Below, piece after piece: positions 46,739 to 54,359 of a stretch of 64,000 bases of DNA. The first letter of the stretch is position 1, and every line of letters begins with the position of its first letter. The notes beneath the pieces were generated by a model, which saw only the letters and a list, made by a program, of their open reading frames with translations, had not been told where the DNA came from and did not search any database. A program made the translations under genes and the position numbers. The stretch is taken from the NCBI GenBank assembly GCA_964406735.1, contig CAYOSU010000009.1:1-64000 (forward strand). Reading direction: 5' to 3'. This stretch comes from CAYOSU01 sp964406735 (GTDB lineage Bacteria > Bacillota > Clostridia > Christensenellales > CAMQZB01).

Positions 46739-48955
46739 ATGAGAAGACGAATCGAAATTTGCGGTGAATGGGAATTTTTGTACGACACAAACGACATCGA
46801 GAAGACGGGAGGTACTTATATTTTCCTTCCGCATACCTATAACGCAGTTGACGGTCAGGACGGCGGCGGTGATTATTTCAGGGGCAGCTGCGTTTATAAA
46901 AAAACGCTGTCTGTAACTCCAAACGCCGGCAAAAAGTATTTCCTCGAATTCGAGGGAGTATCGGCATCGGCGGAGGTCTTTATCGACGGAAAATTTATCG
47001 GGAAGCACGACGGCGGATATTCTACGTTCCGCTTTGACATTACGGGGAAATTCTGCTTTGGCTCTACGCTTTCCGTTATCGTTGACAACAGCGCAAACGA
47101 CAGTGTTTATCCGCAGAACGCAGACTTCACGTTCTACGGCGGAATTTATCGGGACGTCAGTCTCATCGAGACGGATAACGCCCACTTCGACCTTGAGTTT
47201 TTCGGAAGCGAGGGTATCTTCGTAACGCCGACTCTTAACGCTGACGGCAGTGCGACTGTTAAGGTCAAAACGCTCGTTAAAGGGAACGGCGAGGTGGTTA
47301 TTTCCGTTGACGGACAAGAAAAAACGGGCGAGGAAGCCGTTTTCGACATTCCCTCTCCCCGTCTTTGGAATGGACGGGAAGACCCATATCTTTATACGGC
47401 GGTGGCAATGCTTTACGTTGACGGAAAGCCCGTTGACGAGGTATCTTCTAAATTCGGCATAAGGAGCTTTTACGTTGACCCAAACGAGGGATTTTTCTTG
47501 AACGGAATCAGCTATCCCTTGCGTGGCGTTGCTATGCATCAGGATAGGTTAGGCGTCGGCAACGCAATATCGAAGCAAAACATCGAGGAGGATATTTCGC
47601 TGATTCTTGAGATGGGCGCAACTACCGTGCGGCTTTCGCACTATCAGCACGCACAGAAGACGTATTGCGAGTGCGACGAAAAGGGCTTGGTCGTCTGGAC
47701 GGAGATACCGTATATATCCGAGCATCTCGACAACGCAAGCGACAACGCCGTTTTGCAGATGAAGGAGCTTATCGCACAAAATTATAACCACCCGTCGATA
47801 TTTTTCTGGGGGCTTTCTAACGAGATAACTATGGCAGGAGCGGACAACCCCAACATCCTGCCCTTGCATATTAAGCTCAACGAGCTTTGTAAAAAGGACA
47901 GAACGAGGCTTACGACGCTTGCGTGCATTTCTGGACTTCCCGTAAATTCCCCTCTTCTTGACGTTACGGACGCACTTTCTTATAACCACTACTTCGGCTG
48001 GTACGGCGGCAAGGTCGAGGATAACGGCGTTTGGTTCGACAATTTCCACGCTCTTCACCCAAATACCCCCGTCGGCATGTCGGAGTACGGCTGTGAAAAC
48101 TCGCTGTGGCACTCCTCTCATCCGGAGCCCGGAGATTATTCCAACGAGTACCAGATGCGCTATCACGAAAGCATGATAGACCAACTGTTTGCGAGAAAAT
48201 ACCTATTTGCGACGCACGTATGGAATATGTTCGACTTCGCCGCAGACGCCCGAGACGAGGGAGGTACGCACGGACGCAACTGCAAGGGCTTGGTTACCTT
48301 TGACCGCAAAATCAAGAAGGACGCTTATTTTGCCTATAAGGCAAGGCTTTCGAGCGAAAAGGTGCTCCACCTTTGCAGCAAGGAGTTCGTAAACAGAGAC
48401 GGCGACAAGACGGAGTTCGTTGTATATTCCAACGAAGGCTCCGTGGAGCTTTTCATAAACGGCAAATCTATCGAGAAAAAGTCGGAGAAAAATTGCTTTT
48501 ATCACTTCACCGTTACTCAACCGAAAGGAGAATACGAGGTCGAAGTAAAAGGCGGCGGACTTTCGGAAAAGGCTACGTTTAAGCACGTCGACAAGTTCGA
48601 CGAAAGCTATTCGTTCGGCGGCGGCACCGTCCTCAACTGGTTTGATATTACTACGCCCGATGGCTTTTTCTCAGTGAAAGACCTTATGCGGGACATGAAA
48701 GGGACTGAGGCTATCGATATTGCGATGGAGCTTATTAAAGAGTTATCAGTACGCCGAGAGCAAAGGCTCAAGGAAAAAGAAGAAACAAGCGGCAAAAAGG
48801 TCGAGACGGGCGGCAAGGGCATGAGCGAGGAGGATCATATGAATATCCTGATGCAGTTCTCTCCCCTGCAGCTCATCAAAATGGGCTGTCCCGATATGCC
48901 AAAAGAAGATATTATTGCGCTGAACAATCGACTTAACGCTATTAAAAAGCCGTAG
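46739..48955 (+). CDS. GH2 beta-galactosidase-like enzyme
   Basis: A 738-residue GH2 glycosidase: N-terminal sugar-binding jelly roll (1-150, GGIYRDVSLIET), Ig-like domain (150-245) and TIM barrel (245-540). Acid/base E362 in GLSNEITMAG and nucleophile E449 in PVGMSEYGC are present, as are MHQDR and VRLSHYQHAQKTY. An Ig-like domain and an odd C-terminal tail of about 90 residues follow (ELSVRREQRLKEKEETSGKK, MNILMQFSPLQLIKMGC), a basic helix that is not part of standard GH2 enzymes. No signal peptide. Likely a beta-galactosidase or beta-glucuronidase; substrate not certain. Monocistronic. Confidence 0.9.
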   Translation: MRRRIEICGEWEFLYDTNDIEKTGGTYIFLPHTYNAVDGQDGGGDYFRGSCVYKKTLSVTPNAGKKYFLEFEGVSASAEVFIDGKFIGKHDGGYSTFRFDITGKFCFGSTLSVIVDNSANDSVYPQNADFTFYGGIYRDVSLIETDNAHFDLEFFGSEGIFVTPTLNADGSATVKVKTLVKGNGEVVISVDGQEKTGEEAVFDIPSPRLWNGREDPYLYTAVAMLYVDGKPVDEVSSKFGIRSFYVDPNEGFFLNGISYPLRGVAMHQDRLGVGNAISKQNIEEDISLILEMGATTVRLSHYQHAQKTYCECDEKGLVVWTEIPYISEHLDNASDNAVLQMKELIAQNYNHPSIFFWGLSNEITMAGADNPNILPLHIKLNELCKKDRTRLTTLACISGLPVNSPLLDVTDALSYNHYFGWYGGKVEDNGVWFDNFHALHPNTPVGMSEYGCENSLWHSSHPEPGDYSNEYQMRYHESMIDQLFARKYLFATHVWNMFDFAADARDEGGTHGRNCKGLVTFDRKIKKDAYFAYKARLSSEKVLHLCSKEFVNRDGDKTEFVVYSNEGSVELFINGKSIEKKSEKNCFYHFTVTQPKGEYEVEVKGGGLSEKATFKHVDKFDESYSFGGGTVLNWFDITTPDGFFSVKDLMRDMKGTEAIDIAMELIKELSVRREQRLKEKEETSGKKVETGGKGMSEEDHMNILMQFSPLQLIKMGCPDMPKEDIIALNNRLNAIKKP

Positions 48956-48964
48956 AAAATTTTT

Positions 48965-48993
48965 TGCGATCGCTAAATGCGGTCGCTTTTTTG
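48965..48993 (+). terminator. terminator of the GH2 gene
   Basis: Stem GCGATCGC/GCGGTCGC (one T-G pair) with six T. Confidence 0.85.
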
Positions 48994-48997
48994 TACG

Positions 48998-49023
48998 AAA
49001 AAAGAGCCTTCTTAGGCTCTTTA
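48998..49023 (-). terminator. terminator of the membrane-protein pair
   Basis: Stem AAAGAGCC/GGCTCTTT with a T-run on the minus strand. Confidence 0.8.
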
Positions 49024-49043
49024 TCTGTTGCTATGTAATTTTT

Positions 49044-49070
49044 TGTCGAATTTTGTCGTATATTGACGAA
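49044..49070 (+). promoter_or_regulatory. three Spo0A-box-like heptamers at 10-bp period
   Basis: TGTCGAA (49044), TGTCGTA (49054) and TGACGAA (49064), each 10 bp after the last, 9 bp from the stop of the minus-strand gene. Same form as the arrays at 22283 and 32863. Confidence 0.6.
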
Positions 49071-49078
49071 ATTTGGCG

Positions 49079-49648
49079 TTATTTTCCGCCATCGAGCGGG
49101 AAATATGATATTTTCATCATGCTGAGTGCTCTGTACTTTCTGCGGGCTACGAGAAGCTCTCGGGTCTTGAAGAATTTTATATCGACGGCCTCCCAAAGGA
49201 GAACCCAAGCGACGATGTCTATTACCTCAGACCACAGCGCAGTTTCAACGACGTAGCCTAAGTATATCGCAAGCGCAAGCACTATTACGCCGAATATCGC
49301 AAGGACCAGTGCGAGCATGTTGTAAAATCGGAGCTCTTTCTCGTTGGCGTGGTACTTTTCGGTGTAATACTCCTTTATCGCCGCACGATAGAGCGTTTTC
49401 TCGTCGTCGTCAACGCAGTCGCTCTTTATATGCAATGACAGTTCCTCGTTCGCAGGGGTGAAGCGAGTGGAATTTTCTAAAAACTCGGCAACGTCGCCGC
49501 TTATTACGGGAGTTGACGTTGACGAAAAGACGGACAGAAAGTCGCTGTCGTCTTTTACGTTCATGTTGAGTATTATCCTATCCTCTTCGTCCCGTTCGTA
49601 GCTTTTTTCTATTATCGCAGGGCGAAGCTTTTTGTTAAGCTTTTTCAT
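49079..49648 (-). CDS. membrane protein with soluble N-terminal domain, unknown
   Basis: A 189-residue hypothetical. Residues 1-105 are soluble and acidic; two helices at about 109-131 and 138-155 follow, and then a basic end (RELLVARRKYRALSM). No family recognised. Its first 14 bp overlap the end of the upstream YjdF-like gene, so the two are cotranscribed and translationally coupled. Probably both cytoplasmic ends with a hairpin in the membrane. Confidence 0.75.
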   Translation of the reverse strand: MKKLNKKLRPAIIEKSYERDEEDRIILNMNVKDDSDFLSVFSSTSTPVISGDVAEFLENSTRFTPANEELSLHIKSDCVDDDEKTLYRAAIKEYYTEKYHANEKELRFYNMLALVLAIFGVIVLALAIYLGYVVETALWSEVIDIVAWVLLWEAVDIKFFKTRELLVARRKYRALSMMKISYFPLDGGK

Positions 49649-50405
49649 TCAATTCTCTCTTTTGCGAAATTTGCGCCTTGTTCGGCATTATTATCGGGTG
49701 CTTTTCTTTGTCAAAGGCGTATATCACTACGTATATCAACGCACCTAAGCTTTCTACCAGCATATCGTGCATGGTGTCGTGAAGACCGATGTCAAGATAA
49801 CCGCCTAAGCCCAAGGGAACGCCGTTGACTATTACCTCGGTTATGTTGTCTATCCTGCCCGTTACCGCCATTTGCTCGCCTAAGACGTAGGAATTTATGT
49901 AGGTAACGACCGTGTCGTTCTGCATATCCGTGCCCAAAAATTGGTCGCAACCGTATTCGAAAAACTCCCATGCGACCGATATTGCCATCGAAAAGCAGAG
50001 TGCGAATATCGCTTTCATCAAAAAGGTCGGCTCGTTGCCCTTGCTTGCAAGCTTTGCTATATATATTCCGAATATCGCAAACACTACGCCGCCAGATGTG
50101 TGAAGTACGTCGTCCCACCATTCGGTGAGGTAATACATATTGTAGACGTAGCCTATCATCGGGCCTAAGGCGTAGACCTCGCAGAATGCGAAGAACACCG
50201 TGTTGAGCCTGCATTTGAAAAGCCGTTCGGCTATATAGGGAAGCGCAAGCAGCAGCATCGTAAGCGCACACATAAGCGATTTCATTGCGTTACCCTTTAC
50301 CGCCATAACTATCAGCGAAACGAGGGTGAATACCTCTAATACCGCCCATAAGACCGCTAAAATTACCCTCTCGCCTTTACGGCTATTTGCTGTTTTGGTT
50401 GTCAT
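49635..50405 (-). CDS. YjdF/DUF2238-type membrane protein
   Basis: A 256-residue protein with about six helices. The family blocks WWDDVLHTSGGVVFAIFG, SVAWEFFEYGCDQFLGTDMQ and LHDTMHDMLVESLGALIY (acidic and His residues near the membrane) match the YjdF/DUF2238 family of inner membrane proteins. Function unknown; conserved polar residues suggest a metal or lipid-head-group site. It follows pgsA by 95 bp on the same strand. Confidence 0.82.
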   Translation of the reverse strand: MTTKTANSRKGERVILAVLWAVLEVFTLVSLIVMAVKGNAMKSLMCALTMLLLALPYIAERLFKCRLNTVFFAFCEVYALGPMIGYVYNMYYLTEWWDDVLHTSGGVVFAIFGIYIAKLASKGNEPTFLMKAIFALCFSMAISVAWEFFEYGCDQFLGTDMQNDTVVTYINSYVLGEQMAVTGRIDNITEVIVNGVPLGLGGYLDIGLHDTMHDMLVESLGALIYVVIYAFDKEKHPIIMPNKAQISQKRELNEKA

Positions 50406-50500
50406 TTGTTCTCTCCTTACTACCGTTTTCTTTTGCCTATCTTTTCCTATACCTATCTATTTCCTATGCATCGAAACTAAGTAAGTGTGAACGGTTTTAT

Positions 50501-51085
50501 TTAATTGTCAAACGTGCCTCTCTTTATCGCTTTGACGTTCTGCACAGTGTACAGTACGAACGACAGCAGCATCAGCGACAGGCAGATGCCGACCGAGATA
50601 TACGATACGGACTTTGGAATATCGTACCAGATGATATGAAGCGCCATCATAGCATATAACGAAACCGTCGTTATCTTGCCGTGCCATACAGCACCCTTGA
50701 CGCTGCTCGTTTTCTTTATCGATATCAGCGCAGTGATGCCCGTCGTTATCTCTTTGACGAACAAAAGAGCGAACGGTATCATCATATACGGGAAGCGGAA
50801 TACGAGGCAGAAAAGCATCGTCGCTTGCGTCAGTTTGTCGGCAATGGGGTCTATTATCTTGCCAAGGTCGCTCACCATGTGGAATTTGCGTGCGATAAAG
50901 CCGTCTACTACGTCCGTAAGCCCCGAAAGCAGCAACACGAAAAACGTCCAATTATAGCTCTCTTTGCCGATATACAGCCAGATTATGACCGGTATCAGGC
51001 AAAGTCTGAACAGGGACAGTAGATTGGGGATCGTTAAGATCTTGTTTTTGTACTTGTTCTCTGCGTTGTCGTTCACGAATCGCAT
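50501..51085 (-). CDS. pgsA: CDP-alcohol phosphatidyltransferase, PgsA-like
   Basis: A 194-residue integral membrane enzyme with the full CDP-alcohol phosphotransferase motif: DVVDGFIAR, 8 residues, G, KIID, PIAD (all four Asp present). It most likely makes phosphatidylglycerol phosphate from CDP-diacylglycerol and glycerol-3-phosphate (TIPNLLSLFRLCLIPVIIWL start is PgsA-like). Cardiolipin-type synthase activity of this family cannot be excluded. A strong promoter lies upstream; it may drive the two membrane proteins that follow. Confidence 0.92.
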   Translation of the reverse strand: MRFVNDNAENKYKNKILTIPNLLSLFRLCLIPVIIWLYIGKESYNWTFFVLLLSGLTDVVDGFIARKFHMVSDLGKIIDPIADKLTQATMLFCLVFRFPYMMIPFALLFVKEITTGITALISIKKTSSVKGAVWHGKITTVSLYAMMALHIIWYDIPKSVSYISVGICLSLMLLSFVLYTVQNVKAIKRGTFDN

Positions 51086-51137
51086 TCTCCTTGAAATGGC
51101 ATTTTTCGTTAAAACACCAGTTTTTAATGCACATTAC

Positions 51138-51167
51138 ATTATAGACGCTTTTTTAATTAAATGTCAA
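51138..51167 (-). promoter_or_regulatory. pgsA promoter
   Basis: TTGACA-N18-TATAAT. The 51168-51296 stretch between it and the doc terminator has no other signal. Confidence 0.82.
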
Positions 51168-51296
51168 CGGTAGGCGTGTGGGAAAACTGTGGGAAAATTA
51201 TGTGAAATTTGTTTCAGGTTGGTGCGGAGTGTGGCGGCTGATAAAAATACAAGTCCCAAAGTAAGCCTTCGACGAGATGAACGCATTTCGTACATA

Positions 51297-51332
51297 AAAA
51301 AACGAGGAGCTATTACTGTTCCTCGTTTTTCA
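51297..51332 (-). terminator. terminator overlapping the end of the Doc toxin gene
   Basis: Stem AAAACGAGGA/TCCTCGTTTT; its upstream arm lies inside the last codons of the toxin gene, with a T-run after it on the minus strand. Confidence 0.82.
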
Positions 51333-51702
51333 AGTGGGCGTATACCCATTCTTTTAATTTTTCAAAATCGATCCGTCCCGACGCCAGCTGCAGGAAAACA
51401 TCCGACAGTTCCTTTTGCGTATAAACAAGCGATACACCGTTCAAGACAAGAACAACGAGCATTGCATGCGCACCGATCCGTTTGTTTCCGTCAATAAACG
51501 GGTGATTTTGCGTAAGCCCGTAAGCAAGTCGGGCGGCTTTATCGATCAAAGTCGGATATAGTTCAATATCATCATAAGTTTGCATAGGGGCTAACAATGC
51601 GGATTCTAACAAATTATCATCACGCAATCCCTCAATACCTCCCGTTGCTTGTATTAGCTCGCTATGAAGATAAAGAACTTGTTCTTTTGAAAGCCAGATC
51701 AT
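51313..51702 (-). CDS. Doc-family (Fic fold) toxin
   Basis: A 129-residue death-on-curing type toxin, full length. The Fic/Doc active-site loop is H67-PFIDGNK-R75, with the Lys/Arg of Doc kinases in place of the second Gly of AMP-transferring Fic enzymes. GGIEGLRDDNLLESAL and LYPTLIDKAARLAYGL are typical N-terminal blocks. P1 Doc phosphorylates EF-Tu and stops translation. The 4-bp ATGA overlap with the upstream antitoxin marks a type II module. The partner is RelB/DinJ-like rather than the usual Phd. Confidence 0.92.
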   Translation of the reverse strand: MIWLSKEQVLYLHSELIQATGGIEGLRDDNLLESALLAPMQTYDDIELYPTLIDKAARLAYGLTQNHPFIDGNKRIGAHAMLVVLVLNGVSLVYTQKELSDVFLQLASGRIDFEKLKEWVYAHLKNEEQ

Positions 51703-51956
51703 TTCGCCAATTCCTCGTAAGCGGTTTTATTCTGCTCTAAAAGTTGTTTCGAAATAGACGTAACGGCATCGTTGGAAGCCATTACCAAAGCACCGTTATT
51801 GCGAGTAATTTCAAAAGGAATGCGTTGCTCACGAACAGATTGTCTGATAAACATCGTTATTGCCGCATTCATGGAAAGCCCAAAGTCTGAAAAGAGGGCG
51901 TCTGCTTGTTTTTTAAGTTGTTCGTCCATGCGAAGCGTTACATTTACATTAGCCAT
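51699..51956 (-). CDS. RelB/DinJ-family antitoxin
   Basis: An 85-residue antitoxin with a ribbon-helix-helix N-terminus (NVNVTLRMDEQLKKQADALF, LSMNAAITMFIRQSV) and a C-terminal toxin-binding tail (ISKQLLEQNKTAYEELAK). It should bind its own promoter as a dimer and neutralise the Doc toxin encoded next. TAGGAGGT precedes the ATG. Confidence 0.92.
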   Translation of the reverse strand: MANVNVTLRMDEQLKKQADALFSDFGLSMNAAITMFIRQSVREQRIPFEITRNNGALVMASNDAVTSISKQLLEQNKTAYEELAK

Positions 51957-51987
51957 AATGATACCTCCTATTAAATGCTACATCATT

Positions 51988-52016
51988 ATTGTACGCAAAT
52001 TGAAAGCGTTTGTCAA
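51988..52016 (-). promoter_or_regulatory. toxin-antitoxin promoter
   Basis: TTGACA-N17-TACAAT. No clear palindromic operator was seen in or beside it. Confidence 0.82.
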
Positions 52017-52091
52017 CAATAATATGTGTAAAAGCAGTGCAAATTATGTGCAAATGCTTTATCGATTCAGGTTAGCGGTGTGTAGAGTAAT

Positions 52092-52122
52092 ATAAAAGTC
52101 CTCGAATGGTCGAGGGCTTTTG
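52092..52122 (-). terminator. terminator of the cyclophilin gene
   Basis: Stem AAAAG-CCTCGA/TCGAGG-CTTTT on the minus strand. Confidence 0.8.
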
Positions 52123-52149
52123 AGTGTTTGTTTTTGCGATTTTAGGTCA

Positions 52150-52668
52150 TCAGGCTTTGACGGGTTCGGAGGGGGTATAGCCGTTGAGGTCTACGGTTAC
52201 CTTTTTCATTTTCTGCTCCTCATAGGGGCGGTCGTTTCTATCCGTCTTGGTCGTTGCTATCTTATCGATGACATCCAAGCCCTCTATTACCTTGCCGAAC
52301 GTTGCGTACTGGCCGTCGAGGTAGGGATAATCTACGTGCATGATGAAAAACTGCGAGCCTGCGGAGTTGGGGTTCATCGCTCTTGCCATAGAAAGAACTC
52401 CTCTCGTGTGCTTCAAGTCGTTCTTGAAGCCGTTTGCGCTGAACTCGCCCTTGATGCAATAGCCGGGGCCGCCCATGCCACTACCCATCGGGTCGCCGCC
52501 TTGGATCATGAAGCCCTTGATGCAACGGTGGAATATAAGTCCGTCGTAAAAGCCCTTGCTTGCAAGCGAAATGAAGTTATCTACGGTGTTTTTCGCTATC
52601 TCCGGGTAAAGCTCGGCTACCATTACGTCGCCGTTTTCCATTTCTATTCTGACTTTCGGATCTGCCAT
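52150..52668 (-). CDS. cyclophilin-type peptidyl-prolyl isomerase
   Basis: A 172-residue cytoplasmic cyclophilin that speeds prolyl cis-trans isomerisation. Active-site words FYDGLIFHRCIKGFMIQGGDP (catalytic Arg) and SAGSQFFIMHVDYPYLDG are intact. No signal peptide. Monocistronic with its own terminator; the 52669-52750 gap is short and shows only the ribosome binding site AAGGAG. Confidence 0.95.
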   Translation of the reverse strand: MADPKVRIEMENGDVMVAELYPEIAKNTVDNFISLASKGFYDGLIFHRCIKGFMIQGGDPMGSGMGGPGYCIKGEFSANGFKNDLKHTRGVLSMARAMNPNSAGSQFFIMHVDYPYLDGQYATFGKVIEGLDVIDKIATTKTDRNDRPYEEQKMKKVTVDLNGYTPSEPVKA

Positions 52669-52750
52669 TTTTAGTTCTCCTTTTTTAGGTTTTCAACGCC
52701 TCGAAAAGTTTTTTCGGCGTTGTTTTAGTATTTCTTTGCGTTTAATATTA

Positions 52751-52782
52751 TTAAAAGCTCTTTGGATTTTAAAGAGCTTTAT
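52751..52782 (-). terminator. terminator of the ileS-methylase-rluA operon
   Basis: Stem AAAGCTCTTT/AAAGAGCTTT about 10 bp past the second RluA-family gene. Confidence 0.75.
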
Positions 52783-52790
52783 GTTTTTTC

Positions 52791-53489
52791 TTAAAACGCT
52801 TTGAGCGCTCTTTCGATGTCGAAGGACTTCCAAGGCGTTTCGTCCTCGGGAGGGTACGCTATGAACGTCATGAGCTCTTTCGTTACGGGGTGGTTGAACT
52901 TCAACACAGTCGACCAAAGCGCAAGCTTGCACGGGTCGTTGCTGCCGTACTTTCTATCGCCGCAAATCGTTGCGTGAGAAGTCGAGAGCTGTACCCTTAT
53001 CTGGTGTCCTCTGCCCGTGATAAGTCTTACTAAAACGAGCTGGTAATTGCCCTTTTCCTCCATTACGTCGTATAAAAGCTCTGCTTTCTTTGCACCCTCG
53101 GTCGCCTCGGGAACGACGTAAACAGTGTTAGTAACCGCATTCTTTTTGAGGTAATGGGTGAGCTTCCCCTCTTTCTCGGGAAGCTTGCCGTTCGTGACGC
53201 AAAGGTAGCACTTGGAAAGCTCGCCGTCCCTTATGCTTTCGGAAAGTCTCGATGCAGCTTTACTCGTCTTAGCAAAGACCATTACTCCGCCCGTCGGGCG
53301 ATCGAGTCTATGCACGAGTCCCGCATAAGCATTGCCCGTCTTGCCGTATTTTTCTTTCAGATATCTCTTTACGACGGAAAGCATATCGTCGTCGCCCGAA
53401 GAATCGCCCTGCGAAGGGATATTCTGAGGCTTGACGACTACTATTATATGGTTGTCTTCATAAAGAATTTTCAGATCTTTCGTATCCAT
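52791..53489 (-). CDS. RluA-family pseudouridine synthase (no S4 domain)
   Basis: A 232-residue catalytic-domain-only pseudouridine synthase. Motif II VHRLDRPTGGVMVFAKT holds the catalytic Asp; RLITGRGHQIRVQLSTSHATICGD follows. The lack of S4 and the small size fit RluA/TruC-like enzymes acting on rRNA or tRNA. Third gene of the ileS operon, 3 bp after the methylase. Confidence 0.93.
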   Translation of the reverse strand: MDTKDLKILYEDNHIIVVVKPQNIPSQGDSSGDDDMLSVVKRYLKEKYGKTGNAYAGLVHRLDRPTGGVMVFAKTSKAASRLSESIRDGELSKCYLCVTNGKLPEKEGKLTHYLKKNAVTNTVYVVPEATEGAKKAELLYDVMEEKGNYQLVLVRLITGRGHQIRVQLSTSHATICGDRKYGSNDPCKLALWSTVLKFNHPVTKELMTFIAYPPEDETPWKSFDIERALKAF

Positions 53490-53492
53490 TTG

Positions 53493-54359
53493 CTATTTCC
53501 TTTCATTGAAAATATATATTCCGCTCGCTCCGCAGGGAAGAAGTATGCCCTCTTCCTCAGTCGGAAGGCACAGCTCGTATGAGTCCGCTTTACCCTCTTG
53601 CCCGAATACCGACGTTAATAAGTTCCTGAGTACCGTCGGTTGAAGTCCGGTCGTATAGCTATTTATCAGCACGAACAGCGGCTTTTCGGAAAGAACGTCT
53701 TTTACCGTCTTTATCAGGTCGTACACGCCGTCCTCTAACTTCCATACCTCGCCGCCAGGGCCTCTGCCGTAAGAGGGAGGGTCCATTATTACGGCGTCGT
53801 ATTTTCTGCCTCGCCTTATCTCTCTTTGCACGAACTTGAAGCAGTCGTCCACGATATAGCGAACGGGTCTATCCTCTAAGTGAGAAAGCTTGATATTCTC
53901 CGCCGCCCTCTCTACCATGCCTTTCGCAGCATCTACATGGCATACGCTCGCACCGCTTGCAAGGCACGCTACCGTCGCTCCGCCCGTATACGCAAAGAGG
54001 TTGAGAACAGAAATGGGTCTTCCAGCGCTTTCTATCAGCTCTCGCATCATATCCCAATTCGCCGCCTGCTCGGGGAAAAGTCCCGTATGCTTGAAGCCCA
54101 TCGGCATTATCGAGAAGGTAAGATCACGGTAATTTATTGTCCAGCTCTTCGGCAGCTTTTTCTTGAAATCCCAAGCGCCGCCGCCTTTCGACGACCTCGT
54201 ATATATGCCGTCTACGCCCTCTATATTTCTCAGATCCTCGTGCTTCCATATCGCCTGAGGCTCGGGACGCAGTAGCTTTATTTCGCCCCAACGCTCCAGC
54301 TTTTCGCCGTTGCCCGTTGCTATGACGGAATAATCCTGCCAACCGTCGGCTATCTTCAT
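53493..54359 (-). CDS. class I SAM-dependent RNA methyltransferase (RlmI-like)
   Basis: A 288-residue Rossmann methylase. SAM-binding motif VLNLFAYTGGATVACLASGA, acidic motif VDAAKGMVERAAENIKLS and catalytic DPPSYGRGPGG match the RlmI/RlmK-like (COG1092/COG2520-type) rRNA methylases, though the N-terminal PUA domain of RlmI is absent. ATG at 54359 overlaps the ileS stop (ATGA), preferred over an upstream in-frame codon inside ileS. Target base unknown. Confidence 0.88.
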   Translation of the reverse strand: MKIADGWQDYSVIATGNGEKLERWGEIKLLRPEPQAIWKHEDLRNIEGVDGIYTRSSKGGGAWDFKKKLPKSWTINYRDLTFSIMPMGFKHTGLFPEQAANWDMMRELIESAGRPISVLNLFAYTGGATVACLASGASVCHVDAAKGMVERAAENIKLSHLEDRPVRYIVDDCFKFVQREIRRGRKYDAVIMDPPSYGRGPGGEVWKLEDGVYDLIKTVKDVLSEKPLFVLINSYTTGLQPTVLRNLLTSVFGQEGKADSYELCLPTEEEGILLPCGASGIYIFNERK

